Positions 33,890 through 43,912 are shown, counted from the stretch's first letter. The stretch is 45,761 bases of DNA from Candidatus Methylobacter oryzae (GCA_945861405.1 CAMAUL010000019.1:1-45761); one strand, 5' to 3'. Notes: generated by a model not told the origin, from the letters alone. A program made the numbers and translations.

Positions 33890-36800
33890 TCACTTAGTAC
33901 ACTGCTTATTGGTTTTTTTGTCTTCTTTCACCGTGGACGAGGAAGGCCAACCCGTGCTATCACTACTACTCGAATTATCGGCTAAAGGGTTCACTGATTG
34001 GGTTGTTCCTAATACCCCTGCGGTCGTTGTCTGTGTGAGCGCCGGTAAGGTATTCCCACCAGAAGTCCCCCCATTAAAATATTGCTGATATAAATCAGCG
34101 TAACTTCCGGCAAGAAAGCCACCCGTCAGAGCAATGCTGTTTGCTGAAAGAGGCGCATTAATGGTGAGGATGCCGTTATTACCGGCCGTAAGATTGACGT
34201 TGCCACAGCTGCCCGATGCTGAACAGGTGTTAATGCCGTTTATATTATAGTAGTCGGTGGAGTTGGATTTGGAATCATATCCGGTACCACCAGTCATTTG
34301 TATGACTTTAAACCCCTGCCCGTTATTAAAGGTAAGGTTTGATCCCTGGGTTTTTGCGGCAAGGTTGGTGATGTTGTTGGCCGCGCTCAGTGTCACTGCG
34401 CCGTTCGCAACAATGCCTAAATCCTGTACATTAATAGCCGTCGCACTTTGTGTGATACCGCCGCCACTTAATAAGCCGATGCGGGTGGTTACTGCATTCC
34501 GGTCAGAGAGGGTAGAGCTGCCAGAGGTGATGCCAGCGACATAAATGTCTCCTGAAGTAAGCGTGCCCACACTATTACCATTAATGGAGCCATTCTGGTA
34601 ACCGATACCGATAACGGGGGCGGATATTCTCCACAATTCGGTTATGCTCAGACAAGTTCCAGAACCACCAATACATGCTCCACCGACAGTGATAGGACGC
34701 CCGGTAGTAAGGTTGTTGATGCCTACTTCGCTGCCGATAACTCTACCATTGCCAGCAGCATCCCAGGTCAATGTATCTGTTTTCAGATCTACGCTCTGAG
34801 TCCCAGCATTTATGGCGTTATTGATGCTTAGGGCATTGGCAGTAATATCTATTTTTTGATTATTGGTGGTGATGCCTTCAATTTTGACGACACCATCAGG
34901 CGACAGTACGCTTCCCACGGTAAGGTTGCTGTTGGAAAAAAATCCGAAAGTACCCGTACCCAGTCCGCCCATGCTTAAATCAGCGGCAATGGTGCTTATA
35001 TTGTTGCCGGAATTGTTCAACCAAACCGATCCCAATGATTTTAATCCCAGGCTACCGCCAATAAGGTTCGCCCCGGTTTGCTGATTGATGCCGACGTTAG
35101 ATTTTAAACCAATGTTATTGGCAAAAGGTACGGTAATTCCGCTGACGCCATCTACTGTGGAGACGGTCAGCTGGTTGGCGGAGTAATACTTGAAATCGCC
35201 TGCTGTGGCCTTACCTGAAATCACGCCGACTGGATTGGCTTCTTTTAATGTCACTGAAGTCCCAGTTAGGCTTAGGGCGGGTACGCTGATGGTAGCACCG
35301 GCCTGTTGTGTAATAGCGCCGCCGGAAGTCAGGTTCAACGCACTGGAAATTTTCGTCAATGACAGGGCAGACTTGATGTCTATGGCTCCGCTGCTGGCAT
35401 CGCCTATGCGCAGGATGGGGGCTGTGATGGTATTTAACTCGGCGTTGCTTAGTTCAAGTGTGTTTGCAGTGGTGTCAACGCTACTGCCAAGACTAATGGC
35501 GTTGGTGGTTAATAGGCTAACAGAGCTAGTACCATTGATTGTGCCGATGCTATCCAGCGCCATTTTACCGGCCTTGAGACTAATATTGGCGGCGCTTAAG
35601 GATCCATAATTGGTGATCAAACCGGTGGTGTTTAGCTCAAGGTTTCCGCCGTTGCTATTGATGACCGCAGTGGAGCTTATATCAATATTACCCTGACTGC
35701 CGGTGCCATTGTTATTGGCTTTGAAAACGAGGTTGAGCTTATTAAAGCTGGAGCTGATGCTGTTGTTGATGATGATGTTGTTGTCGGCCCAAAGCTGCAA
35801 AGTGGCATCGCCTCCTGAGGTTTTGCTGATATTGGCTGCTACGGTGATGTTGCCTAAATCGGTGCCGGCACCGGTTGTGGAGATAGTAACGCTAGTTCCG
35901 GCGTTCAAGCTACTTTGTATCGTTGCTACATCGGCGATGGAAGTCCCGGTAGGGGTGAACAAGTTGGGTGAACCGCTATTCCAAGAGCCATTAGAGTATG
36001 CAGTGTTTTGAATGGTAATGTTGTAAGGGTCAAGCAGCCACTCGCCGCCTATGCCATTGAGCGCGGAAGCATTGATCCTGATGCCCGCCGTATCCAGCCA
36101 ATGCCCTGACGTTTCAATAAAGCCGCCGTTGCCGCTTGAACTGCCGCCCTTGGCGCTGATGTCGCCGTAAGCGCGGGTCGAATTATCAGACCAGACGATA
36201 ACTTTGCCGCCGTCGCCGGTGGTCTTGGCATCGGCTTTGATGATCGTATCCTGGCCGATATAAGTCGCTTTGGCATTGTGGACATCGGTATTCTTGCCCT
36301 GATAATCACCACCAATTAAAACTTGTCCGCCGCCGTTTTCACCGCTGGCGTCAATTTTGGCCTGATCCAGTACTCCGACATGCTCGCCAAGCAGCTCAAT
36401 CTTGCCACCTCTGCCAGTTTGAGTGGCCTGGGCTTCAATGGTGCCAAATGCCAAAGTGGTGCCGGTTTTGCTGTCGATATGGATAGTTCCGGCATCGCCC
36501 TGGCTGTTATTGGCCGATATTTTGCTGCCTGTCGTTAGCGTAATATCCTGCCCGGCAACCAGTTGGATGTGGCCTTGTTTATCTACCTGGACGCTGTCGG
36601 CATTGATTTCGCCGCTGTGGGTGATGGTGTTGGCAAATACATTGATCGCGCCGCCTTCGGATAACAGTTTGCCGAGGTTCAGTACACTATCATCTGGTGC
36701 CTGGATCTGGAACCGGATGTCCGGGTTATCCAGATTGGTAATGGTCAGTTCATGTCCTGCCGCCAGGGTAATGGAACCGCCATCGCTCTTGATAATACCG

Positions 36801-37390
36801 TTGTTTTCTATGTGAGGGGCGATAAGAATAATACTGCCGTTGTTTCCGGCGCGGATAATGCCTTCATTATTAATACCTTCATTGCGGATGTTTCCGGCGG
36901 TGGGGCCTGCGATAAAGTGATAATTACCATTTTGAAAATCCTGATCGCTGAGGGCAAGGCTGGACGCAATCAGACCTTGGGTATCAATTACCGCACCTGC
37001 GCCGAACACGATGCCGTTCGGATTGATTAGGAAGACTTTGCCGTTGGAGGTAAGCTGTCCCAAAATTTCGCTGGGGTTCTGGCCGATAATGCGGTTGAGT
37101 ACCGCGCTTTGGCCGTTTTCCTGGATAAATTTGGTGAGTTCGTTTTGGGCAATACTGAAATTTTGCCATTGGATAATCGCATTGGGGCTGTTGGTGATGG
37201 TGGTCACGCCCGGTATGGAGGTATTAATGCTGACTTGCGTAGGGTCGAATTGCGCCCCGTCCGGGTTGGCATATGAAAGGGCAGGGTAGAGTACCGTTAA
37301 AATTGCCAAGCTAAGCACACTGCGTAACGGCAGGCTCGCACTAAACATTGATTGGCTGGACGCTGACTGTTTTTCTCGGTAGGCTTTCAT
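33890..37390 (-). CDS. TpsA filamentous-haemagglutinin-like exoprotein
   Basis: 1166 aa. A long signal peptide (basic start MKAYREKQ, cleavage after LSYA near residue 41) leads into the TPS secretion domain with ITNSPNAIIQWQNFSI and the family mark NPNGIVFG at residues 123-130. The rest is a repetitive parallel beta-helix rich in N, G, S and T, with two CxxxxxxC pairs (GGACIGGSGTC and NTCSASGSC). The end, KTNKQCTK, carries a lone cysteine that could act as an anchor, as C-terminal cysteines do in HMW1. It is exported by the TpsB protein encoded three genes on and probably mediates adhesion. Confidence 0.9.
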   Translation of the reverse strand: MKAYREKQSASSQSMFSASLPLRSVLSLAILTVLYPALSYANPDGAQFDPTQVSINTSIPGVTTITNSPNAIIQWQNFSIAQNELTKFIQENGQSAVLNRIIGQNPSEILGQLTSNGKVFLINPNGIVFGAGAVIDTQGLIASSLALSDQDFQNGNYHFIAGPTAGNIRNEGINNEGIIRAGNNGSIILIAPHIENNGIIKSDGGSITLAAGHELTITNLDNPDIRFQIQAPDDSVLNLGKLLSEGGAINVFANTITHSGEINADSVQVDKQGHIQLVAGQDITLTTGSKISANNSQGDAGTIHIDSKTGTTLAFGTIEAQATQTGRGGKIELLGEHVGVLDQAKIDASGENGGGQVLIGGDYQGKNTDVHNAKATYIGQDTIIKADAKTTGDGGKVIVWSDNSTRAYGDISAKGGSSSGNGGFIETSGHWLDTAGIRINASALNGIGGEWLLDPYNITIQNTAYSNGSWNSGSPNLFTPTGTSIADVATIQSSLNAGTSVTISTTGAGTDLGNITVAANISKTSGGDATLQLWADNNIIINNSISSSFNKLNLVFKANNNGTGSQGNIDISSTAVINSNGGNLELNTTGLITNYGSLSAANISLKAGKMALDSIGTINGTSSVSLLTTNAISLGSSVDTTANTLELSNAELNTITAPILRIGDASSGAIDIKSALSLTKISSALNLTSGGAITQQAGATISVPALSLTGTSVTLKEANPVGVISGKATAGDFKYYSANQLTVSTVDGVSGITVPFANNIGLKSNVGINQQTGANLIGGSLGLKSLGSVWLNNSGNNISTIAADLSMGGLGTGTFGFFSNSNLTVGSVLSPDGVVKIEGITTNNQKIDITANALSINNAINAGTQSVDLKTDTLTWDAAGNGRVIGSEVGINNLTTGRPITVGGACIGGSGTCLSITELWRISAPVIGIGYQNGSINGNSVGTLTSGDIYVAGITSGSSTLSDRNAVTTRIGLLSGGGITQSATAINVQDLGIVANGAVTLSAANNITNLAAKTQGSNLTFNNGQGFKVIQMTGGTGYDSKSNSTDYYNINGINTCSASGSCGNVNLTAGNNGILTINAPLSANSIALTGGFLAGSYADLYQQYFNGGTSGGNTLPALTQTTTAGVLGTTQSVNPLADNSSSSDSTGWPSSSTVKEDKKTNKQCTK

Positions 37391-37476
37391 GTAATAAGTC
37401 CACTTTTAATATTGTAATTATTTTACTACATTATGTCGGCTGTTAACTCAATTCCTTAACTTTAAATAATGAAAAA

Positions 37477-39708
37477 TTACTTGCTGGTATGGGTAAATGC
37501 GCCATCCCAGTCGATCTCCGGCGGAGATTCAAGGTAGTAAGCTATCCGTTCAAGATAAATTGAATATAGCTTATCATGCGGATATTGCCCTGCCAGTTGC
37601 TCAAAAATGTTTTGTGCGGCGTCCCACTGTTGTTGCCGATAGTTGTGCAGGCCCTGATTCAACAGTTCTAGAATCTGCAATTGTTCGGAATTGATGTCTT
37701 CTGTTACGCCCAACGGTTCATAAATGGTAATGGGTTTGTGTTTGCCCTTGACGCGTACTTTGTCGAGTTCCCGGTAGGTAAACTCAGGAGCCGCCTGCAG
37801 GGTGCTCTCGCTGACGATCATTTTTACGCCATATTGCTTGGTGAGTCCTTCCAGGCGTGAACCCAAGTTGACCGCATCGCCCATTATTGTGTAGGCAATG
37901 CGAAATTGCGAACCCATATTGCCTACACTCATTGTTCCGGTATTAAGACCGATACCTATGTCAACTTCCGGCCAGCCTTTGGCTTTAAAATCTTTTTGAA
38001 TGGTCTTTAAAGCCTGCAAGATTGCCAAGCCCGCTCTTACCGCGTAAGTGGCATGTTGCGGATTGTGCATCGGTGCGCCCCAAAATGCCATGATTGCATC
38101 GCCGATATATTTGTCGATAGTGCCTTTGTGATCATGAATGACGCGGGTTACCGGCGTTAATATGTCGTTAATCAGTTCGCATAGTTCCTGCGGCTCCATG
38201 CCTTCGGAAATGGTAGTAAAGCCCCGGACATCGGAGAATAATACGGTCATTTCCCGGCTTTCGCCTTTTAAGGAAAATTCTTCATCCGATTGACTCATTT
38301 GTTCGACCAGTTCGGGCGGGATATATTGGCCGAACATGTTGCCCATTTGTTTTTTCTTTCGGCTTTCGAAGAAAAAACCGAAAAACAGCTGGATGCCGTA
38401 CAGCGCAGTCAATAAAGTGATGGGGGTTGCCAGTATGGTATCGATGTTCAAAATTGCCCAGCAGTAAAAATTAAATGCAATCCCGGTTACAAGTAATGCG
38501 CTGAAAACAATGGCAGATAAAAATACCGGTAAGCGGGGGAATATAAAAACAGCTAACAGGCTGATCAACAACAATTCGATCAATTCGATCCCTTGGATAT
38601 AGCTGGGTCTGGATTTGAGATTGTGATTGATTAAGCCGCTGAGAATATTGGCATGGATTTCCACCCCGGCATAAAGTTCTTGTACGGGTGTCACCCGTAA
38701 GTCGAGCAGCCCGGCCGCCGAGGTGCCGACAATCACAATTTTATCTTTTAGTTTCTCTTGGGGTACAACGGTGTTTAATACATCGGTTGCCGAAACATAA
38801 GGGAAACTGCCTTGTCGTCCTCGATAGGGTACTAATAGAGTGCTGGTTTTATCGACTGGGATATGAAAATCTTCGATGTCCAGGGCTTCAAGCTGATTAT
38901 TGCTCTTGCCATAGACATCATCGCCGGTAATAAAGTTAACTTCCGGCATACCCAGCAAGGTTCTGTATAAAGCCAGTGACAAAGCTTCATAAAGCTGATT
39001 GTTGTAATTGATTAATAGCGGCAGTCTACGATAAACGCCATCCTCGTCGACAGTGGGGTTGTTAAAAAAACCGCCGTGCATTGCCGTTGATTGTAGTTTC
39101 GGAAGGTTGGAAGCATAGCTTTGTTCTTTGAACAATAAATGGCTGAACGGGTGTTGATCTGCCGCCGCTAAGGGCGTGGGCAACATACCCACTTCAGGTG
39201 TTTTTTCTTTGATATGGCTGGCAAAATAACCCAAGACTACAGGCCGATTCTTCAGGCTTGCGGCAAACATGTCGTCGTAAGACAAATGCGGACGCATGGT
39301 TTCGAATGCCGATAAAAAATTGGCATCCTTTTGCAACGGGCCAGTGGCCAGTTTTTCTAACAACTCCACGCCGTCGCTGGTATCGGCTTCCGAGAAAACC
39401 ACATCGAATCCCAATAACTTTACGTTGTAGTAGTCGAACAGAATGTCGACCAAATAGGCCAGTTTATCCCGACGCCAGGGCCAGCGACCTTCTTTGGCAA
39501 GGCTTTCCTCGTCTATATCGATAATGACAATGTTCTGATTAACCGTGTTTTCAAGCGTCGCCCGCATGCGCAAGTCATATAAGATATTTTCCATGCGCTG
39601 CAGGGTCGGAATATGCAGCCAGTGTGCGGTGTGCGCCATGAATAACAGCGTGATCAGGGTGCATGCCAGAACACGATAGGATTTAATCCATTTATTACTG
39701 AATTTCAT
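37477..39708 (-). CDS. CHASE2-domain adenylate cyclase (class III)
   Basis: 743 aa. An N-terminal membrane helix (YRVLACTLITLLFMAHTAHW) precedes an extracytoplasmic CHASE2 domain (about 30-350: NIVIIDIDEESLAKEGRWPW, GFDVVFSEAD, VIVGTSAAGLLDLRVTP). Three membrane helices follow (about 360-445), then a class III cyclase domain (about 480-680) with LFSDVRGFT, the substrate-type lysine in DKYIGDAIMAFWGAP and the NTGTMSVGNMG loop. A short TPR-like tail closes the protein. It should make cAMP in response to an envelope signal. It lies 86 bases upstream of the TpsA gene in the same direction. Confidence 0.88.
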   Translation of the reverse strand: MKFSNKWIKSYRVLACTLITLLFMAHTAHWLHIPTLQRMENILYDLRMRATLENTVNQNIVIIDIDEESLAKEGRWPWRRDKLAYLVDILFDYYNVKLLGFDVVFSEADTSDGVELLEKLATGPLQKDANFLSAFETMRPHLSYDDMFAASLKNRPVVLGYFASHIKEKTPEVGMLPTPLAAADQHPFSHLLFKEQSYASNLPKLQSTAMHGGFFNNPTVDEDGVYRRLPLLINYNNQLYEALSLALYRTLLGMPEVNFITGDDVYGKSNNQLEALDIEDFHIPVDKTSTLLVPYRGRQGSFPYVSATDVLNTVVPQEKLKDKIVIVGTSAAGLLDLRVTPVQELYAGVEIHANILSGLINHNLKSRPSYIQGIELIELLLISLLAVFIFPRLPVFLSAIVFSALLVTGIAFNFYCWAILNIDTILATPITLLTALYGIQLFFGFFFESRKKKQMGNMFGQYIPPELVEQMSQSDEEFSLKGESREMTVLFSDVRGFTTISEGMEPQELCELINDILTPVTRVIHDHKGTIDKYIGDAIMAFWGAPMHNPQHATYAVRAGLAILQALKTIQKDFKAKGWPEVDIGIGLNTGTMSVGNMGSQFRIAYTIMGDAVNLGSRLEGLTKQYGVKMIVSESTLQAAPEFTYRELDKVRVKGKHKPITIYEPLGVTEDINSEQLQILELLNQGLHNYRQQQWDAAQNIFEQLAGQYPHDKLYSIYLERIAYYLESPPEIDWDGAFTHTSK

Positions 39709-39815
39709 CTAAGAAGCCTGTGAGGCGTGGGGACGGGAATATTTAACCGCAATACTTAGGCTATGCTGTGCGTATCTTTCGGCGTTCAATGGCGTGCACA
39801 GCGTACCCTAGATAT

Positions 39816-41459
39816 TTAGTCGACATCATTTTGGAAATCATCCAGAAATTTTTCGGCATATGTTTTATAGATCTTATGTTCGATGAAGGTGTCGAGCAGG
39901 TCAGGATCAATATGCCCTTCTTCTTTCATTTTTTTTAAAATAAATAGCGTATCAGAGATTTTTTTTCCAGATTTGTAGGGTCTGTCACAAGCGGTTAAGG
40001 CTTCAAAGACATCCGCTATTGCCATTGCCCGTGCCGGAATGGACATCTCTTCACGCGTTAGACCTTTTGGATAGCCTTTTCCATCCATGCGCTCGTGATG
40101 CCCGCCGGCATACTCAACGACGCGTTGTAAGTGTTTGGGGAATTTAATGGCTTCCAGCATGGAAATGGTAAGGTTGACGTGGTTATTGATGATTTTCCGT
40201 TCTTCCAAGGTTAACGTACCCCGGAAAATACATAAATTATAGACTTCGTCGTCGCTTAATAAGGGGGTCTCGACATTGTTTAGCGACCAAGTAAGCTTTT
40301 GTAATGAATGAATGCGGGTCATGTCTTCATCTGACATGGCTTCTCCGCCCGTATTGCTACAGCGGATGAACTCCAAGGCATCATCCACATGGGCGATATT
40401 AGCTTGGAAAGCTTGTTCCAGCTCTGATGACGGGGATTTATTGTCTTTGATGTCGGCAATCTGTTGCTTGAGATAGGCAATTTCATGATCGCGTTTTAAT
40501 ACTTCAAAGCGGGTTTCCAGTAAATGAATGCGGTCAAAAATGGCTTCCAGCTTTGTTGCCTTGTCAACGACGTGAACGGGCGTGACGATTTTGCCGCAAT
40601 CGTGTAGCCAAGCCGCAATGCTGAGTTCGTATCGGTCTGCATCATTAAGTGTAAAATTCTGCAAATAACCATGGTCAGTTTGATGTGCTGCTTCTGTCAG
40701 CATTATCGCTAACTCCGGAACACGGCGACAATGTCCACCGGTATACGGCGATTTTTCATCGACTGCTGTCGCTAATAATTTGATCATCGATTCAAACATG
40801 TTTTCCAAGTCGGTAATCAGCTGTTGCTTGGTTAACACGGTTGCCGCTTGTGAAGCCAGTGCTTCGGCAAAGCGTTGTGAGACCGAATCGAACGAAATGA
40901 TTTCTTTGGTTTCAGGATCAATCGCGTTAATTAGTTGCAGGATGCCGATGATCTCGCCTTGGTGGTCAGTCAGGGGTATAGACAGGAAAGACTTTGAGCG
41001 GTAATTGTTTTTTTTGTCGAATGCCTTGGTGCCGGTAAAGTCGAAATGCACTGCATCGTAAGCATCCTCTATATTGATGGTTTTGTTGTGGTGGTATGAA
41101 TAACAAACCACGTTCTTAAGGTTGGGTTCCCCATTTTCTCCGAACAGTGGAATATTCGGGATGCTTATAGTATTTCCGCCGCCGCCCAAAGAAATGCCCA
41201 AGCTATCTGAACGGATGATTTCTATTTTGATTGTGTCGCCATATACCCGGTATATCGTCCCCCCATCTGAATTGGTAATGGATTTTGCCCCGAGCAGAAT
41301 TTTTTCCAATAACTGTGTCGTATCCTTTTCGGAGGAAAGCGCAATACCGATCTCAGTTAGCTGTTCAACTTGCCCGACGATTTTTTGTATATCGGAGGAA
41401 AGCTCGGAACCAATGTTGGTGATCTTTTCAGATGGGTTGCTGATATTTTTCGTAGTCAT
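39816..41459 (-). CDS. GAF and HD-GYP c-di-GMP phosphodiesterase
   Basis: 547 aa, no membrane segment. A GAF domain (about residues 30-205: DGGTIYRVYGDTIKIEIIRS, SFLSIPLTDHQGEIIGILQL) is followed by a helical linker and an HD-GYP domain: YTGGHCRRVPELA near 240, WLHDCGKI near 285, then HHERMDGKGYPKGL at about 454-467 with the GYP motif and the ADVFEALTACDRPY segment. Metal ligands appear intact, so hydrolysis of c-di-GMP is likely and would lower biofilm-promoting signal. The neighbours encode a cAMP cyclase and a regulator. Confidence 0.87.
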   Translation of the reverse strand: MTTKNISNPSEKITNIGSELSSDIQKIVGQVEQLTEIGIALSSEKDTTQLLEKILLGAKSITNSDGGTIYRVYGDTIKIEIIRSDSLGISLGGGGNTISIPNIPLFGENGEPNLKNVVCYSYHHNKTINIEDAYDAVHFDFTGTKAFDKKNNYRSKSFLSIPLTDHQGEIIGILQLINAIDPETKEIISFDSVSQRFAEALASQAATVLTKQQLITDLENMFESMIKLLATAVDEKSPYTGGHCRRVPELAIMLTEAAHQTDHGYLQNFTLNDADRYELSIAAWLHDCGKIVTPVHVVDKATKLEAIFDRIHLLETRFEVLKRDHEIAYLKQQIADIKDNKSPSSELEQAFQANIAHVDDALEFIRCSNTGGEAMSDEDMTRIHSLQKLTWSLNNVETPLLSDDEVYNLCIFRGTLTLEERKIINNHVNLTISMLEAIKFPKHLQRVVEYAGGHHERMDGKGYPKGLTREEMSIPARAMAIADVFEALTACDRPYKSGKKISDTLFILKKMKEEGHIDPDLLDTFIEHKIYKTYAEKFLDDFQNDVD

Positions 41460-41568
41460 GTACTCGGTACTGAAATCTTTGAAAACTATTTTTAACTATA
41501 GTCGAAGTGACGTGGCGACGCAAAAAATAGATTGTTATTTATACGGTTTATCCGCTCAGTTGACTATT

Positions 41569-42495
41569 CTAGCCTGTCATCAGAGTCTTAATATGGACGC
41601 CGACACTGGCAGCTAATGCCTTAAGGTTATAGCCGCCTTCCAATGCCGAGATAATCCTACCCTTGCAGCAGCTGTCGGCGATGGACATCAGTTGTTGAGT
41701 AATCCACTTGAAATCATCTTCAATCAGCATAATGGATGCTAACGGGTCATCTTTGTGTGCATCAAAACCGGCTGAAATCAGCAATAAATCAGGCCTGAAG
41801 TTTTTCAGCGCCGGTAAAATAATGCGGCTGTATTTTTGCCTGAATTCAACGCCCGAGTCACCCGCAGCCAGCGGCACATTGATGATATTGCCGACGCCGG
41901 TTTCTGATGGATGCCCGGTGCCGGGGTAACATGGCATTTGGTGGCTGGATGCATAAAGTACATCGGGTTGATTGCAAAAAGCCGCCTGGGTGCCGTTGCC
42001 GTGGTGAACATCAAAGTCAACAATGGCGATGCGTTCGAGTTGATAATGCTTGCGCGCATAACTTGCCGCAATCGCTATGTTATTAAACAGGCAAAAGCCC
42101 ATTGCTTGCTGGGGTTCAGCGTGATGCCCAGGCGGGCGTATCGCGCAAAAGGCATTGTCGGCTTTGCCGGTCAGGACTTTGTCAACCGCATCGCAAACAG
42201 CGCCCACCGCACGGAAAGCGGCTAGTTTTGATCCGGGCGAAAGCACCGTGTCTTGATCTAAAAAGTGTTTGCCTTGTTTGGGGATAGCTTCAAGAATGGC
42301 ATCAATATGAAACTGGGGATGAATCAGCCTGATTTGCTGTTCTGTGCCGAGCGGCGGGGATTGCCTGATTAAGCTTGAGAACTCGGGTGTTGCCAATGCA
42401 TGTTCGATGCTCCTGAGTCGGCCAGCGCATTCGGGATGCTCCGTGCCAGTTTCATGAAGAAGGAAATCAGGGTGACTGTAATAAAGTGTCTTCAC
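41569..42495 (-). CDS. histone-deacetylase-family hydrolase
   Basis: 308 aa. MKTLYYSHPDFLLHETGTEH is the usual start of bacterial class II HDAC-like proteins (AcuC/HdaH/acetylpolyamine amidohydrolase group). Zinc-site and active-site motifs are visible: RPPGHHAEPQQAMGFCLFNN, VDFDVHHGNGTQAAF, SAGFDAHKDDPLA and the GGYN segment near the end. It should deacetylate a lysine side chain, a polyamine or another small amide. Its first 29 bases overlap the end of the regulator gene, so the two are coupled. Confidence 0.87.
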   Translation of the reverse strand: MKTLYYSHPDFLLHETGTEHPECAGRLRSIEHALATPEFSSLIRQSPPLGTEQQIRLIHPQFHIDAILEAIPKQGKHFLDQDTVLSPGSKLAAFRAVGAVCDAVDKVLTGKADNAFCAIRPPGHHAEPQQAMGFCLFNNIAIAASYARKHYQLERIAIVDFDVHHGNGTQAAFCNQPDVLYASSHQMPCYPGTGHPSETGVGNIINVPLAAGDSGVEFRQKYSRIILPALKNFRPDLLLISAGFDAHKDDPLASIMLIEDDFKWITQQLMSIADSCCKGRIISALEGGYNLKALAASVGVHIKTLMTG

Positions 42496-43387
42496 AACGC
42501 CTCGTTTGGCTGACTTTTAGATCATTAATGCTCGACGGATGGCTGTCTTCAGCTTTCAAAATATCAAGCGGATTCATTTTAGCAGATGTCGTCGCATTCA
42601 GTTTGTAGCCAAAACCCTTTACAGTCAAAATCCATTGCGGATTGTTAGGGTCGGTTTCAACTTTTTTTCTTAATAAGTGCATATATTGATAAAGATCCGA
42701 TTTGGTTACCCGGTTATTTTCAGGCCAAACGTGGTTGATAATCTCGTCGGACATGAACACGCGATCGACATCTTTTGCTAACAACTCGAAAAGCTCAAAT
42801 TCTTTACGGGTCAAATTCAGCGATTTCCCGTTCATTTGGACGCATTTGGAGCGAAGATCAATTTGAAAAGGCTCGACTATAAAGTAATCGGCATCCCCAT
42901 TAACGGGTTGATTATCAGAAACAGCTGCATTTTGCCGCTCAAGCATTAACTGCCTGCGATCATGGGCGGCCCGCCTTGCCTGATTTCGTTTTTCTTGAAT
43001 AAAGTGATGATGATGTTTGAATCGGTTGAGCAGATAATTGTCCAGTTGATTAAGCCCCAGCGGGGCATCCAAAATTGCGTCTATCCAACAAGCCATGTCC
43101 TTTTCTAAACAAGAGACGTTATTAACAGCACGTAAGTAGCATACTGGAATTTGATGGTTAATGCTCATCTTGCGAATTAACTTAAAATCCGTTTTTGGGG
43201 ATGGGTCTTGTGCCAGACCCATAGCGAGAATAATCAAGTTTGGCTGCATCTGAACCACTGCATTAAGCGATTCCCGAGTGGCGATTACTTCAAAAAATTT
43301 ATAGCGATGTGCATGACAATATCCTTTTAATAAGCCTAAGTGAAAGGGGTCATCACTAATCAGCACAATTCGAAAATCGGTAGTCAT
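42467..43387 (-). CDS. OmpR/PhoB-type regulator with degenerate receiver domain
   Basis: 306 aa from ATG 43387, with AGGA about 6 bases upstream; a TTG 57 bases earlier is a poor alternative. The receiver-like part (1-120) keeps the acidic pair Asp12-Asp13, but the phospho-acceptor position is Ala55 (LIILAMGL), the Thr/Ser position reads YLRA and the Lys position reads DAPL. It should therefore not be phosphorylated normally. A basic histidine-rich linker (HHHHFIQEKRNQARRAAHDR) leads to a winged helix (about 185-285: SLNLTRKEFELFELLA, KSDLYQYMHLLRKKVE, ILTVKGFGYKL). It probably controls this locus. Confidence 0.82.
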   Translation of the reverse strand: MTTDFRIVLISDDPFHLGLLKGYCHAHRYKFFEVIATRESLNAVVQMQPNLIILAMGLAQDPSPKTDFKLIRKMSINHQIPVCYLRAVNNVSCLEKDMACWIDAILDAPLGLNQLDNYLLNRFKHHHHFIQEKRNQARRAAHDRRQLMLERQNAAVSDNQPVNGDADYFIVEPFQIDLRSKCVQMNGKSLNLTRKEFELFELLAKDVDRVFMSDEIINHVWPENNRVTKSDLYQYMHLLRKKVETDPNNPQWILTVKGFGYKLNATTSAKMNPLDILKAEDSHPSSINDLKVSQTRRCEDTLLQSP

Positions 43388-43440
43388 ATGAGTCCTCGGA
43401 AAATCCATTAAAGCGAACAGACACAGGGCCTGAGGAGACG

Positions 43441-43463
43441 GCAAATAAAAATGGTTTATTTGC
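43441..43463. promoter_or_regulatory. perfect 9-bp inverted repeat upstream of the regulator gene
   Basis: GCAAATAAA (43441-43449) and TTTATTTGC (43455-43463) form a perfect palindrome with a 5-base spacer, 54-76 bases upstream of the regulator's ATG. It is a plausible operator for the regulator itself or another dimer. Confidence 0.4.
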
Positions 43464-43912
43464 GAACAACAAAATGAAAGCTTTAAAAGCTAAAAGTAAT
43501 AATAAATTAGCAAGTTACATTAAACATTATCACAACCATGACCTAATACGAATTAGTAGTACTGCGTACTGAAGTATTTACTTAATTTTAGCCGCAACTG
43601 CTTTGAACATTTTGGTCGGCCGATTCCCCTTACAGCTTAAAAATTGTGCTATTTACACAGACAACTTAAGTATTGGCACGTATTACATTTAAGTATTTGC
43701 TTTGTTAAGGTTAGTAACATCAATTTAAACTTAAAAAATGCTCTTTTTTAGGTTTAGTGAGTGAGTTATTCATTGCAAGAGAATTTGCTTGGCATAACTC
43801 AAAAACGGCTAACTTAATTATTAGCTGGCAATACGATTGCTATAACAGCCAGACAAAGCTATTGCCGTGACAAGTTTTTCCGGCGTACTTCATAAACTCG
43901 TAAAGGTGATGT
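43464..43912. other. divergent intergenic region with direct repeats
   Basis: About 450 bases between the regulator (minus) and the PAS-GGDEF gene (plus). TTAAGTATT occurs at 43666-43674 and again at 43689-43697, exactly 23 bases apart, and TGAAGTATT at 43570-43578. These could be binding sites for a winged-helix regulator. No small gene was seen. Confidence 0.4.

Noticed and set aside
33871-34088. A strong-looking ribosome site (AGAAGGAGATTA) and ATG on the + strand
   Set aside because: The frame lies almost wholly antisense to the conserved end of TpsA and its product resembles no protein; taken as chance.
34257-37289. Several long + strand open frames opposite the TpsA gene
   Set aside because: They are antisense shadows of a repetitive coding sequence with strong codon bias; none has a recognisable domain.
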